From contig NZ_BEYR01000001.1 in NCBI RefSeq assembly GCF_002933815.1, positions 1,716,691-1,780,690 on the forward strand: 64,000 nucleotides of DNA, read 5' to 3'. The notes under the pieces are model-generated. The model saw nothing but the letters and a program-made list of their open reading frames with translations, was not told the origin of the DNA and did no database searches. Below are positions 8,911 to 17,982 of this stretch, one piece after another (within the stretch, counting starts at the first letter, position 1; each line of letters begins with the position of its first letter). The DNA is from Sphingobacterium sp. HMA12 (lineage in GTDB: Bacteria; Bacteroidota; Bacteroidia; Sphingobacteriales; Sphingobacteriaceae). Made by a program: the position numbers and the translations under genes.

Positions 8911-9609
8911 TTACGATTTATGCTTTTTCTTAAATTTTAACATCCAGTCATAAATCGCATCATCGTGAAATAAACGTTCAACACTACCGTGCGTCCCCCC
9001 TTTGATCACATTTAAGCTCACGTCAGCATCGGGATCAGCCTTTTTTATAGCTTTCATAATTTTTCTGGACTCTGAAATTGGTACAGCACGATCAGCTGTT
9101 CCATGATGCAACCAGATAGGCACCTGGCTCAGGTTGGAAGCATATTGGCTCGATCCGCCGCCACAAATCGCCACAGCAGCCGCAATACGATCCGGATATT
9201 TTCCGGCAACATCCATGGTACCATAGCCCCCCATACTCATTCCACATACATAAATACGATCAGGATCAGCATGGTAATGCGCGATAACGTAATCTACAAT
9301 TTCGATCACTTTATCCGGATCCCAGCCGCCACGGGATTGGGGAGCGACAATAATTCCGGGCACATCCTGCCCCTTATTGATTGCATATAATACCCCATAG
9401 CGTTTGACACGATCTAAATTTGTCCCTGATAAGCTCCGGCCATGCAAAAACACAAAAACAGGCTGCTTTTCAGATTCCGCAGTATCCCGATCGGCATCTT
9501 TCAATAAAAAAGGATAAGCAGTTTCCCCTTTGATTGCTTGTATTTCTTGTGCATTTAACTTCGTAAAAAACAGAAAGAAAATACATAAACAGAGGTAAAT
9601 TTTATGCAT
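8911..9609 (-). CDS. Secreted alpha/beta-hydrolase esterase
   Basis: A 232-residue protein with a signal peptide ending KLNA. It has an alpha/beta-hydrolase fold with oxyanion segment FLHGRSLSG, nucleophile Ser125 in GMSMGG, acid Asp173 in HGTADRAVP and His207 in GGTHGS. This arrangement matches the dienelactone hydrolase / phospholipase-carboxylesterase and feruloyl-esterase-like group. The substrate is unknown. It is divergent from sbcD, and the intergenic region between them holds a long palindrome. Confidence 0.88.
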   Translation of the reverse strand: MHKIYLCLCIFFLFFTKLNAQEIQAIKGETAYPFLLKDADRDTAESEKQPVFVFLHGRSLSGTNLDRVKRYGVLYAINKGQDVPGIIVAPQSRGGWDPDKVIEIVDYVIAHYHADPDRIYVCGMSMGGYGTMDVAGKYPDRIAAAVAICGGGSSQYASNLSQVPIWLHHGTADRAVPISESRKIMKAIKKADPDADVSLNVIKGGTHGSVERLFHDDAIYDWMLKFKKKHKS

Positions 9610-9744
9610 AAATTTAATTTATCAACGATTACTTAGCTTAATTTTGGAAGACTAAAAATACAATTAAATGATTTTTTTGGATCGCATTTAACAACTTTTA
9701 ACATTTCATCAGCATCCAGCGACACCGTTTAAACAGACACCAAC

Positions 9745-9794
9745 ATAAATTTAGACGGATATGCAATTATAATTGCATATCCGTCTAAATTTAT
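9745..9794. repeat. Perfect 50-bp palindrome before sbcD
   Basis: Two 25-nt arms (9745-9769 and 9770-9794) are exact reverse complements with no spacer. The sequence starts ATAAATTTAGACGG and has CAATTATAATTG at its centre. It lies 38 bp before the sbcD start and 135 bp before the divergent esterase start, so it is not the terminator of either gene. A weak -7-like box (TTAGTTTG, 9796-9803) follows it, so the right arm would overlap a -33 region. Confidence 0.97.
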
Positions 9795-9832
9795 CTTAGT
9801 TTGTACTATCTGGTAAAAATTAAGGGCTCAGC

Positions 9833-11038
9833 ATGAAAATACTACATACTGCCGATTGGCATTTAGGAAAGCGGTTGGACAGCTTTTCCCGCATGGATGA
9901 ACAACACCTGGTCATGGAGGAGATTATTCAAATAGCTGACCAACAGGAGGTGGATCTGGTACTTATTGCAGGCGACCTCTTCGACAGTTTCAATCCCGGT
10001 GTAGAAGCCATCGAACTCTTTTATAAAACCATCAAACGACTGGCAAAAAATGGTATGCGCCCTGTAGTCGCTATTGCCGGGAACCACGATTCACCGAATC
10101 TGATCGACGCGCCAGATCCCTTAGCCCGCGCATCAGGCATTATCCTTATCGGTCATCCCAATGCACTTGTTACACCATTTACAACAGAAGGTTTCTCTGT
10201 CATACACACGGACAGGGGTTTTATCGAACTTCGCATTGACGGTCATGACTATCCTATCCGAATACTTCACACAGCTTATGCCAACGAGATCCGGCTCAAA
10301 CAATACCTCGGCGAAGAGAAAGAAGTTCAATTAAATAGAGCGCTCGCAGAAAACTGGCTGAAGCTGGCTGAAACTTATTGTGACAACAAAGGTGTCAATA
10401 TCCTGACAGCACACCTCTATATGAATAAAATTGGTACCCCATTGATTGAAGAACCTGATGGAGAAAAACCCATTAAAATTGGCAATGCTGACTTGATTTA
10501 TTCCGAATCTATCCCCGATCAGATTCAGTATACAGCATTGGGGCATATCCATGGGTTCAAAAATATCGGCTCTGCACAAAAGCCTGTTGTATACGCCTCT
10601 TCACCGCTTTGCTATAGTTTTGCCGAAGCAGGACAGACAAAGTATGTGAACATCGTCAATGCTGTACCGGGCAAAGTCGCCACCTACGAACAAATTGCAC
10701 TCCGTCAAGGAAAACCGCTGTTCCGAAAATCGTTTACGGATATTGACCAATGTATTACTTGGCTGACCGAAAATCCCGAAACACTCGTGGAGTTGACGCT
10801 AAAATCGCAAACATTCCTGAAAGCTGAAGACCGTAAACTGATCTATCAGACGCATTCAGGAATCGTCTATTTAATCCCTGTTGTTCAACATGATCAACAA
10901 AATACGCTGAATACAAAAGAAATTAATCTGACGCAAAATATCACTACACTCTTTACCGATTATTTCAAATCCAAAAATGCCAATCAGGCACCTAACGAAG
11001 ATATTCTTAACCTCTTTCGCGAAATACTAAATTCTTAA
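9833..11038 (+). CDS. sbcD: Exonuclease SbcCD, nuclease subunit SbcD
   Basis: A 401-residue calcineurin-type phosphoesterase, the Mre11 homologue. The metal-binding motifs are Asp8/His10 (TADWHLG), Asp48 (AGDLFD), Asn84-His85-Asp86 (GNHDS), a His in LTAHLYM and ALGHIHG. With SbcC it forms an ATP-dependent double-strand exonuclease and single-strand endonuclease that opens hairpins and cuts protein-blocked ends. Length and start agree with the family. sbcC follows after 5 bp, so the two are co-transcribed. The 50-bp palindrome just upstream is the sort of structure that the complex attacks. Confidence 0.98.
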   Translation: MKILHTADWHLGKRLDSFSRMDEQHLVMEEIIQIADQQEVDLVLIAGDLFDSFNPGVEAIELFYKTIKRLAKNGMRPVVAIAGNHDSPNLIDAPDPLARASGIILIGHPNALVTPFTTEGFSVIHTDRGFIELRIDGHDYPIRILHTAYANEIRLKQYLGEEKEVQLNRALAENWLKLAETYCDNKGVNILTAHLYMNKIGTPLIEEPDGEKPIKIGNADLIYSESIPDQIQYTALGHIHGFKNIGSAQKPVVYASSPLCYSFAEAGQTKYVNIVNAVPGKVATYEQIALRQGKPLFRKSFTDIDQCITWLTENPETLVELTLKSQTFLKAEDRKLIYQTHSGIVYLIPVVQHDQQNTLNTKEINLTQNITTLFTDYFKSKNANQAPNEDILNLFREILNS

Positions 11039-11043
11039 AGCCC

Positions 11044-14000
11044 ATGATCCCTTTAAAGTTAATTGTAGAAGGTATATATTCTTACCAGGAACGTCAGACA
11101 ATAGATTTCACGGCATTGACAGAAGCTGGACTTTTTGGGATCTTTGGTGCTGTCGGCTCCGGCAAATCTTCCATTTTGGAAGCAATTACCTATGCCTTGT
11201 ATGGTGAAACGGAACGATTAAATGCACGCGATAAACGTGCTTACAATATGATGAACCTGAAATCAAACCGTTCGTATATCGAATTAGATTTCATTAATTT
11301 CGAAAATCGCACATTCAAGGTCACCCGGGAATTTAAACGAAACTCCAAAAATTTCGAGGACGTCAAGTCGCCGACGGTGGTATTATACGAAAACATTCAT
11401 GAAGAATGGATTCCACTGGAAAGTAGTAACGCTCAGCCTATCATAGGATTAAGTTACGAGAATTTCAAAAGAACGATCATTATCCCCCAAGGACAATTCA
11501 AAGAATTTATTGAACTGGGTGCAAAAGAACGCACCGAAATGATGAAAGAAATCTTTCAGCTCCATCGCTTTGACCTGCAAGACAAAGTCGCCACGTTATA
11601 TAAAAAAAATCAATCCGAGCTGGATCAGCTCAACGGTCAATTGTTAGGTTTCGAAGAGATCAACAGCGACCGCATCCTGGCAATACAGGACAAGTTGCTT
11701 GAAGAACGTAAATCTTTCATCCGGGTGCAAGATAGCAACACAGTCCTTCTGGAGAAATTTCAGGCGCTCAAAAATGTGAAAGAAGATTTTTTGGAATTGC
11801 ATCAAATGAAGGTGCAATTTCAACAGCTGACAAACCAGCAGGCAGAAAAAGAACATTTACGCCAGCGCATGATACGCTTTGAAGAGGCATGGACAAATTT
11901 CTACCATATCCTCCAGGCACAGGAGAAATTAAAGCAGGAAAATGTTCACGAACAGAGCAGGTTGCAGCACGAAGAGACAAAAGCCAATGAAATCCAACAG
12001 CTTACCCAACAGTTGTCTCTGCAACTCCAGCAGATTAGACCCCAATACGACCGCTTAGCTGAACGGCGAATAATTGAACTGGATCTGGAGCTCATTCTAC
12101 AGCTGATCAATTTTTCAGCAGAAATAAAAGTTTTAAAAGAAAGTGCGGAGAAAGGGCGAAACTTTGTCCTAGACGCCAAGGAGCAGCAGACGCAATGCAA
12201 AATCAGCATCCGAGATACTGAAACCCTGCTCCTTGATCTAAAACAATCCCGACCATCGGCCAATGAGCTGATGGAGCTGGGCCAGTGGTATACCCAACAA
12301 CAGGCTATCCTTCAGCGAGAAGCTGAACTCCATCAACAACTTTTTGAACTGGAGGCCGCCATAGCTGACCTGAAAAACAACTTGCAGAGCCGGGGGTTTG
12401 ATGCCGTCGAATTTGAATCCAAGTATAACAGTGAATTAGTAACACTTGAAAGCAGACTTGCCAAACTAAACGACGAGAAAGCGCATCTTTTGTTACAGCA
12501 AAAGCTGACACAATTTGCTGAGAATCTAAGTTCGGGTTCCCCCTGCCCTTTATGTGGAGCACTGGAACATCCGGCTATCGCAGAAGGTATGGACTTTAGC
12601 CAGGAACTCGCCGATAACCAAAAGGCGATCACAGAAATTACCGCAGGTATAAAATTCAAGACTGATCAAAAATTCGATTTCGAAAAACTCCTGCTCCGGC
12701 TACAGTCGCTAGAAGCCCAGCACAATGACCTTCATGTGAAGAGTCAGGTAAACGAATCTCTTAAATCAAGCCACCTGCTTCAATTTACCTGGACAGATTA
12801 CAGCAGTACAGATATATCAATTTATGCACAGAAAAAACAACAACTTACCAACATTGAAACCCGGATCGTAGCAACGGAACAAACGCTCACCAACCAGCAG
12901 CTGGTCTTGGTCGATATCGAGAAAAAGCTTGAAAGGGCAAACAAAAGGTTAAATGAGCTAGAAGTTGATGAAGTGCGAAAACAAACCCAAATCAACCAGA
13001 ATATAGGCCATTTAAAACATTTGAAATGGTCAGATTACCAATCTTTGGAACAGACGGCCATCGAAAATGAGTACAGTACCCTAAAAGCAGAAAATTTGCG
13101 GATAGAACAACATTTCAATACACTAACAGAACAGTTAAATGGATTAAACAGCCAACTTGCAGCACAAAAAAGCTTAGTACAATCCATTTTTGAAAGAATT
13201 GGTAAAATAGAGGCTGAAGCCGCTCAAACCGAGACCAAGCTCGGGCAACTGCTGCAGATTTCTTCCTTTGACACGATAGATCAGGTCAAAGAGACTTTGG
13301 CAGAGAACCTGCCCGTGCAACAGATCCGGACGGAACTGGAACAGTTTCAGATCCAGTTTGAAACCCTCAGGGCCCAAATCGCACAGTTGGACAAAAAGCT
13401 TTCAGGCAAAGTTTACGACGAGGAAACTTTCATCGCGCAGGAGAACGCTTTGAGAGAAAGCTCCCATCAGCTAAAAGTGCTGACGGAGAATGTTGCCAAA
13501 TACGAGCAAGAGCTGCATCAATTGGAAACTGCTTATGAGAAAAAGGAAGTTTTACTTCAACAACAAGCAAAGTTAAACTTGCGCAATGATGATCTAAAAC
13601 AGCTCTTTAATCTCTTTAAGGGTGCAGGATTTGTACAATACGTATCATCCATCTATTTGCGTCAGCTCTGTGATCATGCCAACATTCGCTTTCACCGAAT
13701 GACCCGAAACCAGCTGAGTTTGCAGATCAATGAAAACAATGAGTTTGAAATCATAGACTATCTGAATGAAGGGAAAAGTCGGAGTGTCAAGACACTCTCC
13801 GGGGGACAGGCTTTCCAGGTATCTTTGAGCCTCGCCCTTGCCTTGGCTGAAAGTGTTCAGTCCAACACCAAAGCCACAAAAAACTTCTTTTTCATCGACG
13901 AAGGCTTCGGCACCCAGGACAGTGCCGCCGTCAATATCGTCTTTGAGACTTTGCTTGATCTTCAAAAAGAAAATCGGATTGTAGGTATCATCTCCCATGT

Positions 14001-14082
14001 TGAAGAGCTGAAAGAACGGATTCCAATATCACTTTCGATAGAAAAAGATGAAGAACGAGGCAGTCAGATTTTCATTAACTAA
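11044..14082 (+). CDS. sbcC: Exonuclease SbcCD, ATPase subunit SbcC
   Basis: A 1012-residue SMC-like ATPase, the Rad50 homologue. The Walker A is GAVGSGKS (35-42). Long Gln/Glu-rich coiled coils flank the zinc hook Cys-Pro-Leu-Cys (501-504), through which two molecules dimerise. The C-terminal half has the ABC signature LSGGQ (918-922) and Walker B with Asp952-Glu953 (FFFIDEGFG). It drives the SbcD nuclease. Expression follows sbcD in the same operon. The length is normal and no frame disruption is seen. Confidence 0.98.
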   Translation: MIPLKLIVEGIYSYQERQTIDFTALTEAGLFGIFGAVGSGKSSILEAITYALYGETERLNARDKRAYNMMNLKSNRSYIELDFINFENRTFKVTREFKRNSKNFEDVKSPTVVLYENIHEEWIPLESSNAQPIIGLSYENFKRTIIIPQGQFKEFIELGAKERTEMMKEIFQLHRFDLQDKVATLYKKNQSELDQLNGQLLGFEEINSDRILAIQDKLLEERKSFIRVQDSNTVLLEKFQALKNVKEDFLELHQMKVQFQQLTNQQAEKEHLRQRMIRFEEAWTNFYHILQAQEKLKQENVHEQSRLQHEETKANEIQQLTQQLSLQLQQIRPQYDRLAERRIIELDLELILQLINFSAEIKVLKESAEKGRNFVLDAKEQQTQCKISIRDTETLLLDLKQSRPSANELMELGQWYTQQQAILQREAELHQQLFELEAAIADLKNNLQSRGFDAVEFESKYNSELVTLESRLAKLNDEKAHLLLQQKLTQFAENLSSGSPCPLCGALEHPAIAEGMDFSQELADNQKAITEITAGIKFKTDQKFDFEKLLLRLQSLEAQHNDLHVKSQVNESLKSSHLLQFTWTDYSSTDISIYAQKKQQLTNIETRIVATEQTLTNQQLVLVDIEKKLERANKRLNELEVDEVRKQTQINQNIGHLKHLKWSDYQSLEQTAIENEYSTLKAENLRIEQHFNTLTEQLNGLNSQLAAQKSLVQSIFERIGKIEAEAAQTETKLGQLLQISSFDTIDQVKETLAENLPVQQIRTELEQFQIQFETLRAQIAQLDKKLSGKVYDEETFIAQENALRESSHQLKVLTENVAKYEQELHQLETAYEKKEVLLQQQAKLNLRNDDLKQLFNLFKGAGFVQYVSSIYLRQLCDHANIRFHRMTRNQLSLQINENNEFEIIDYLNEGKSRSVKTLSGGQAFQVSLSLALALAESVQSNTKATKNFFFIDEGFGTQDSAAVNIVFETLLDLQKENRIVGIISHVEELKERIPISLSIEKDEERGSQIFIN

Positions 14083-14164
14083 TTGCAAATTTCAAAGTAA
14101 TTTTGTAAATTAGTTAAGGTATCAGTAACCAAAAGACTGGTGTCATAACCAAAAACGAAAGATT

Positions 14165-14365
14165 ATGGGCTTATTTTCAAACAACAGAAAAGGGAAAGGG
14201 TCACATCCTTTTTTTCATAAATCAGCTAAATCAACCGTTCCTTTAGCTGTAGTAAATACCAATCCAACTCCTGTACAGCGGACAACACATGCTATGCTCT
14301 TTGTCAAACAGTACGATATTATGACGATCCTAAAGGAAATTTTAATGCCGCAGAACCAGAATTAG
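14165..14365 (+). CDS. Uncertain small protein, possible frameshifted gene
   Basis: A 66-residue frame starting MGLFSNNRKGKG, basic at the N-terminus, not recognised. A -7-like box TAATTTTG (14098-14105) lies after the sbcC stop, so the region may be transcribed separately. A second plus-strand frame, open from 14230 to the TGA at 14442, has more protein-like content (for example DNTCYALCQTVRYYDDPKG and PELVLPKNYCLKARG) but no start codon. The two could be parts of one gene split by a frameshift near 14270. The rest of 14083-14630 holds nothing else that I can identify. Confidence 0.3.
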   Translation: MGLFSNNRKGKGSHPFFHKSAKSTVPLAVVNTNPTPVQRTTHAMLFVKQYDIMTILKEILMPQNQN

Positions 14366-14630
14366 TTTTACCAAAAAACTATTGTTTAAAAGCGAGAGGT
14401 ATCTTTGTAGTATACTGTCTTATTTTTACAGCTAAGGTCTGACGGCCGGATAAAATCCTTTATATTTGCACGTCTCCTGCCCCCTATTTCCCCGATTTAT
14501 CAGTCTGAAAAAGAAATTAAAAAAAACATTGAAATTCTAAAAAGGAAGTTTAATTTAACAATACAAAACATTTCTAAAAAAATATTGTCATACGATACAT
14601 AGAAATTAAAGCAGTACTTAATACAGACAC

Positions 14631-15725
14631 ATGAAATACAAACAGATAAACAACAATTCCATTAACCAGATCATGCTTATCATCATTATTTTGCTGATAT
14701 GTATTTTGATATTTACAAGTTTATTCTATTATCTTCCCGGCTTTTTGGGCGCTGTTACCTTATATATCCTTTTCAGAAAAATCAACTTTAAATTGACTGA
14801 AGAAAAAAAATGGAATAAATCTCTTGCGAGCCTTTTACTAATTCTGCTGACGATTGTATTTCTTGTAGGTCCGCTTTATTTACTGATCAATTATATGGTC
14901 CCTCAGGTAACCGATGCGATCAGCAATAAAGATGAGATTATGGAAAAATTTGATTCCATTAAAACTTATTTTAAAGATAGTCCATACCTCAGCAACATTG
15001 ATTTATCAGATACTGCTTTGATGGGCGCACTACAACGGGCAGCGAAGTTTATTCCGAACATCCTGAATTCTGTTGCCGAGGTCGGTGTCAATGTTTTGGT
15101 TGCTCTATTTGTGCTCTATTTTATGTTGGTCAGCAGCAAACAGTTAGAGAAGACCATATATAATGCTATTCCATTTTCTCCGGGAAGTAAGGCAGAATTA
15201 TGGAAAGAATTCGATATGATGGTTAAATCGAATGCCATTGGTATTCCGATCCTTGCGATGTGCCAAGGGATAGTCGCCGGCTTGGGCTATTGGTTTTTCG
15301 GTCTTGAAAGCCCGATTTTTTTAGCCATCCTAACTGCTGTCTCTACCATTATCCCCATTTTGGGCACGATGGTGGTCTACCTTCCAGCGGCTGTGTTCCT
15401 GTTGGCGAATGGTCAATCCGGTAATGCGATCGGACTTGCGCTGTATGGTATCATTATCATTGGAAGTATCGATAATGTGCTTCGGTTTACAATATTGAAA
15501 CGGCTTGGTGATGTCCACCCGCTCATAACCGTTTTCGGTGTGCTTCTGGGATTAAATCTTTTTGGCATGCTGGGGTTAATATTCGGGCCCCTTATTCTAT
15601 CCTGCGTGGGTGTATTACTACGCGTATATAGTAATGAATTTGGCCGTGGGACACCAGAAATCATTCAATCGACCTCGTTGATAGATCCAAACAGCCCACC
15701 CGAAATCAATGACCGTACACAATAA
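14631..15725 (+). CDS. AI-2E family transporter (PerM-like permease)
   Basis: A 364-residue polytopic membrane protein of the AI-2E transporter (PF01594) family. Two or three N-terminal helices are followed by an extracytoplasmic segment (about 95-140), and then by a cluster of C-terminal helices including FVLYFMLVSSKQLE, LTAVSTIIPILGTMVVYLP and HPLITVFGVLLGLNLFG. Members include TqsA (autoinducer-2 export) and sodium-proton antiporters, so the substrate is open. The gene stands alone between intergenic regions of more than 230 bp. Confidence 0.92.
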   Translation: MKYKQINNNSINQIMLIIIILLICILIFTSLFYYLPGFLGAVTLYILFRKINFKLTEEKKWNKSLASLLLILLTIVFLVGPLYLLINYMVPQVTDAISNKDEIMEKFDSIKTYFKDSPYLSNIDLSDTALMGALQRAAKFIPNILNSVAEVGVNVLVALFVLYFMLVSSKQLEKTIYNAIPFSPGSKAELWKEFDMMVKSNAIGIPILAMCQGIVAGLGYWFFGLESPIFLAILTAVSTIIPILGTMVVYLPAAVFLLANGQSGNAIGLALYGIIIIGSIDNVLRFTILKRLGDVHPLITVFGVLLGLNLFGMLGLIFGPLILSCVGVLLRVYSNEFGRGTPEIIQSTSLIDPNSPPEINDRTQ

Positions 15726-15960
15726 GATAAATTCCGGGAAAAATAGCAGCGCGGCCTATGATTCATGTTAACCAGTAAACTGTCATAACTTAAGATTAGA
15801 CACTGCATAGTCCTATTTTTTTTTTAGTTTTGGTTCTTTATTGGTATTGTTTAGGCATGATTTGCATGCAGCTAATAATAAGCTGCCGAGCATTGGCCTA
15901 TTGGCCAGACTAAAAGAACATATGGAATCATTAAAACTGATTTAAAATCAAACGTAGTCT

Positions 15961-16581
15961 ATGAACAAAAAAATAATTTTAGGAGTAACGACTGTATTAG
16001 CAGCAGGCATGCTTTATTCATGTAACAACAAAGGCAATCAAAAGACCGGTGGTACGGAAAGCAGTGCAATCGAAAATGCCGCGGAAAATCAGGATCATGC
16101 AGGTCACGACCACGCTGGGCATGACCATGCCCAGAAGGCACCGACACAGTCATCCGAACCGGCTGCAATTCTTCCTAATTTCACTTTTTATCAACTTCGA
16201 TCGGGTATACGTGTCAGCAATGAGAATCTTGCAAAAGATAAGAATACCGTTTTTATCTTATTTGATCCGGGATGCAGCCACTGTCAGCACGAAGCAACTG
16301 AACTTGAAAAAAATATCGATCGCATTAAAGATGTCAATATCTTCTACATTTCCATGAACGATCCGGCATTGGTATTAGGCTTCTTTGATAGCTTTGCCCC
16401 TAAATTGTCTAAATCTTCCAATGTGGAAGTACTCATTGACAAAGATCAAACTTTTATCCAAAGCATACATGTTCCTTCACAGTTTCCAGCAAATTATGTC
16501 TATGGTGCTGACGGAAAACTTAAAGCACATTGGGAAGGTGAGAAAAATATAAATGAGGCGATAAGCCAATTTCATAAATAA
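15961..16581 (+). CDS. Thioredoxin-like lipoprotein with His-rich tether
   Basis: A 206-residue predicted lipoprotein (Cys21 after LYS). A tether of residues 22-70 contains three DHAGHDHA-like units, which could bind zinc, copper or nickel. The thioredoxin-like domain (about 70-206) has the active site Cys105-Ser-His-Cys108 (FDPGCSHCQHE) and a cis-Pro segment PSQFPANYVY near 175. It resembles TlpA/AhpC-TSA type thiol-disulfide proteins anchored in the envelope. The gap gene begins 6 bp after its stop, so they are likely one transcript. This is an odd partnership of an exported redox protein with a cytosolic glycolytic enzyme. Confidence 0.88.
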   Translation: MNKKIILGVTTVLAAGMLYSCNNKGNQKTGGTESSAIENAAENQDHAGHDHAGHDHAQKAPTQSSEPAAILPNFTFYQLRSGIRVSNENLAKDKNTVFILFDPGCSHCQHEATELEKNIDRIKDVNIFYISMNDPALVLGFFDSFAPKLSKSSNVEVLIDKDQTFIQSIHVPSQFPANYVYGADGKLKAHWEGEKNINEAISQFHK

Positions 16582-16587
16582 GCTAAC

Positions 16588-17595
16588 ATGCTCCATATAG
16601 CGATAAACGGATTTGGACGTATCGGAAGAAATACCTTGCGCAATATTTTTCTGCGCGATACTTTTGATCAGCTGCAGGTCGTTGCCATCAATGATTTGGC
16701 AGACACCAAGACTTTGGCCCATTTATTCAAGTATGATTCTGTCCACGGGCCGTTCTCGGGAACAGTCACACACGATGAAAATTATCTTATTGTAAACGGC
16801 CATCAAATTTTGGTGACCAATGAACGGGATCCGGTGCTGCTGCCGTGGGAATCCTTACATATTGATGTCGTCGTCGAATCTACAGGACACTTTACAAGCC
16901 GAGAGAAGGCGACACGTCATTTAACTGCCGGCGCGAAGAAAGTGATTATCTCTGCTCCGCCGGCAGACAAAGATATTGCAACAGTTGTATTGGGGATCAA
17001 CGACAATGCGGTGGATCTCTCCGACTCTATTCTATCAAATGCCTCCTGTACAACGAACAACGTCGCCCCTTTAGTCAAAATACTGGATGACAACTGGAGA
17101 ATAAAAGACGGATATATCACCACAGTGCATTCCATGACGGGAGATCAAAACCTGCACGATGCACCCCATAAAGATTTAAGGCGTGCGCGCGCGGCCTCTT
17201 CGGCGATCATACCCACAACGACAGGTGCTGCCAAGGCAATCACTAACGTTTTTCCGCATTTACAAAATAAATTGGGCGGTGCGGGCATACGTGTTCCTGT
17301 ATTGAACGGATCTTTAACCGATTTCACGTGTACATTAGAAAAAGAAACAACGGTTGAAGAAATCAACAAAGCATTCAAAACTGCAGCAGAAAATGAATTA
17401 AAGCATGTATTATTTTATACAGAGGATCCTATCGTATCTGTCGATATCATAAACAATCCCTATTCGTGTGTTTTCGACGCACAGTTAACCTCAATTGTGG
17501 GGGGATTGGTAAAAGTTGTGGGTTGGTACGACAACGAATTTGGTTATTCCAATCGTCTGGTTGACCTCTTAATCAAGATCGATCAGCTCGTTTAA
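16588..17595 (+). CDS. gap: Type I glyceraldehyde-3-phosphate dehydrogenase
   Basis: A 335-residue enzyme with NAD-binding INGFGRIGRN (6-15), Asp36 indicating NAD preference, catalytic Cys154 in SNASCTTNN and His181 (TVHSMTGDQ). It converts glyceraldehyde-3-phosphate to 1,3-bisphosphoglycerate. Several positions differ from the commonest GAPDH form (for example HSMTGDQNLHDAPHKDLRRARAA), so it may be a second gap paralogue of the genome or act in gluconeogenesis; an erythrose-4-phosphate dehydrogenase role cannot be fully excluded. It lies directly behind the thioredoxin-like gene and ends at a terminator. Confidence 0.95.
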   Translation: MLHIAINGFGRIGRNTLRNIFLRDTFDQLQVVAINDLADTKTLAHLFKYDSVHGPFSGTVTHDENYLIVNGHQILVTNERDPVLLPWESLHIDVVVESTGHFTSREKATRHLTAGAKKVIISAPPADKDIATVVLGINDNAVDLSDSILSNASCTTNNVAPLVKILDDNWRIKDGYITTVHSMTGDQNLHDAPHKDLRRARAASSAIIPTTTGAAKAITNVFPHLQNKLGGAGIRVPVLNGSLTDFTCTLEKETTVEEINKAFKTAAENELKHVLFYTEDPIVSVDIINNPYSCVFDAQLTSIVGGLVKVVGWYDNEFGYSNRLVDLLIKIDQLV

Positions 17596-17649
17596 TTCTG
17601 CTGCCTGAGTTGCCCTAAATTAGGTTGACAGAATTTAAGAATTAATATT

Positions 17650-17680
17650 GTCCTTGTCAGGTATACTGGCAAGGACTTTT
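17650..17680 (+). terminator. Intrinsic terminator of gap
   Basis: An 11-bp stem with one G-T wobble (17650-17660 with 17666-17676), a GTATA loop and a following T run, 54 bp after the gap stop codon. Confidence 0.85.
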
Positions 17681-17932
17681 ATTTACATCTTTCCATCCAT
17701 GTATATTGCATATCAAAAAGATAAATATAGCATAGATAAAGCACGGGAAAAGTACTTTTCGCCTTGTTCAATATTGGTCAATAGCGACTACCCCATTGGT
17801 AGTCATTTCGAGTAAACAATATCTTTAAGGATGATATCCATTGCCTCCTGTACCTCTTGTTGGTATGCCTTGTTGCTGGGATGGTGTCGTTATTTTGGTG
17901 CTATATGTATGTAATATCGCTACTTAAGCAAG
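17681..17932. other. Intergenic stretch without a convincing gene
   Basis: No gene is supported. A 7-bp inverted repeat (GACTACC/GGTAGTC, 17786-17804) is present. On the minus strand a short frame between two stops near 17813-17895 reads like a C-terminal protein fragment (KAYQQEVQEAMDIILKDIV), possibly the remains of a lost gene. Confidence 0.4.
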
Positions 17933-17982
17933 ACAGTTGAAGGGACTTGAGCGGACTTGAAGTGACTTGAAGGGACTTTAGA
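17933..17982. repeat. Tandem 10-bp repeat
   Basis: About five consecutive units of a 10-bp sequence close to GGACTTGAAG, the outer ones diverged. The last unit runs into the stop codon of the TIGR02757 gene (TAA at 17978-17980). Confidence 0.8.

Noticed and set aside
17813..17895. Minus-strand fragment reading like a protein C-terminus (KAYQQEVQEAMDII)
   Set aside because: Only 28 codons without start and no wider context; it could be a gene remnant, but not supportable.
17933..17982. CRISPR-like repeats
   Set aside because: Units are 10 bp without spacers, so this is a simple tandem repeat. No cas gene is in the window.
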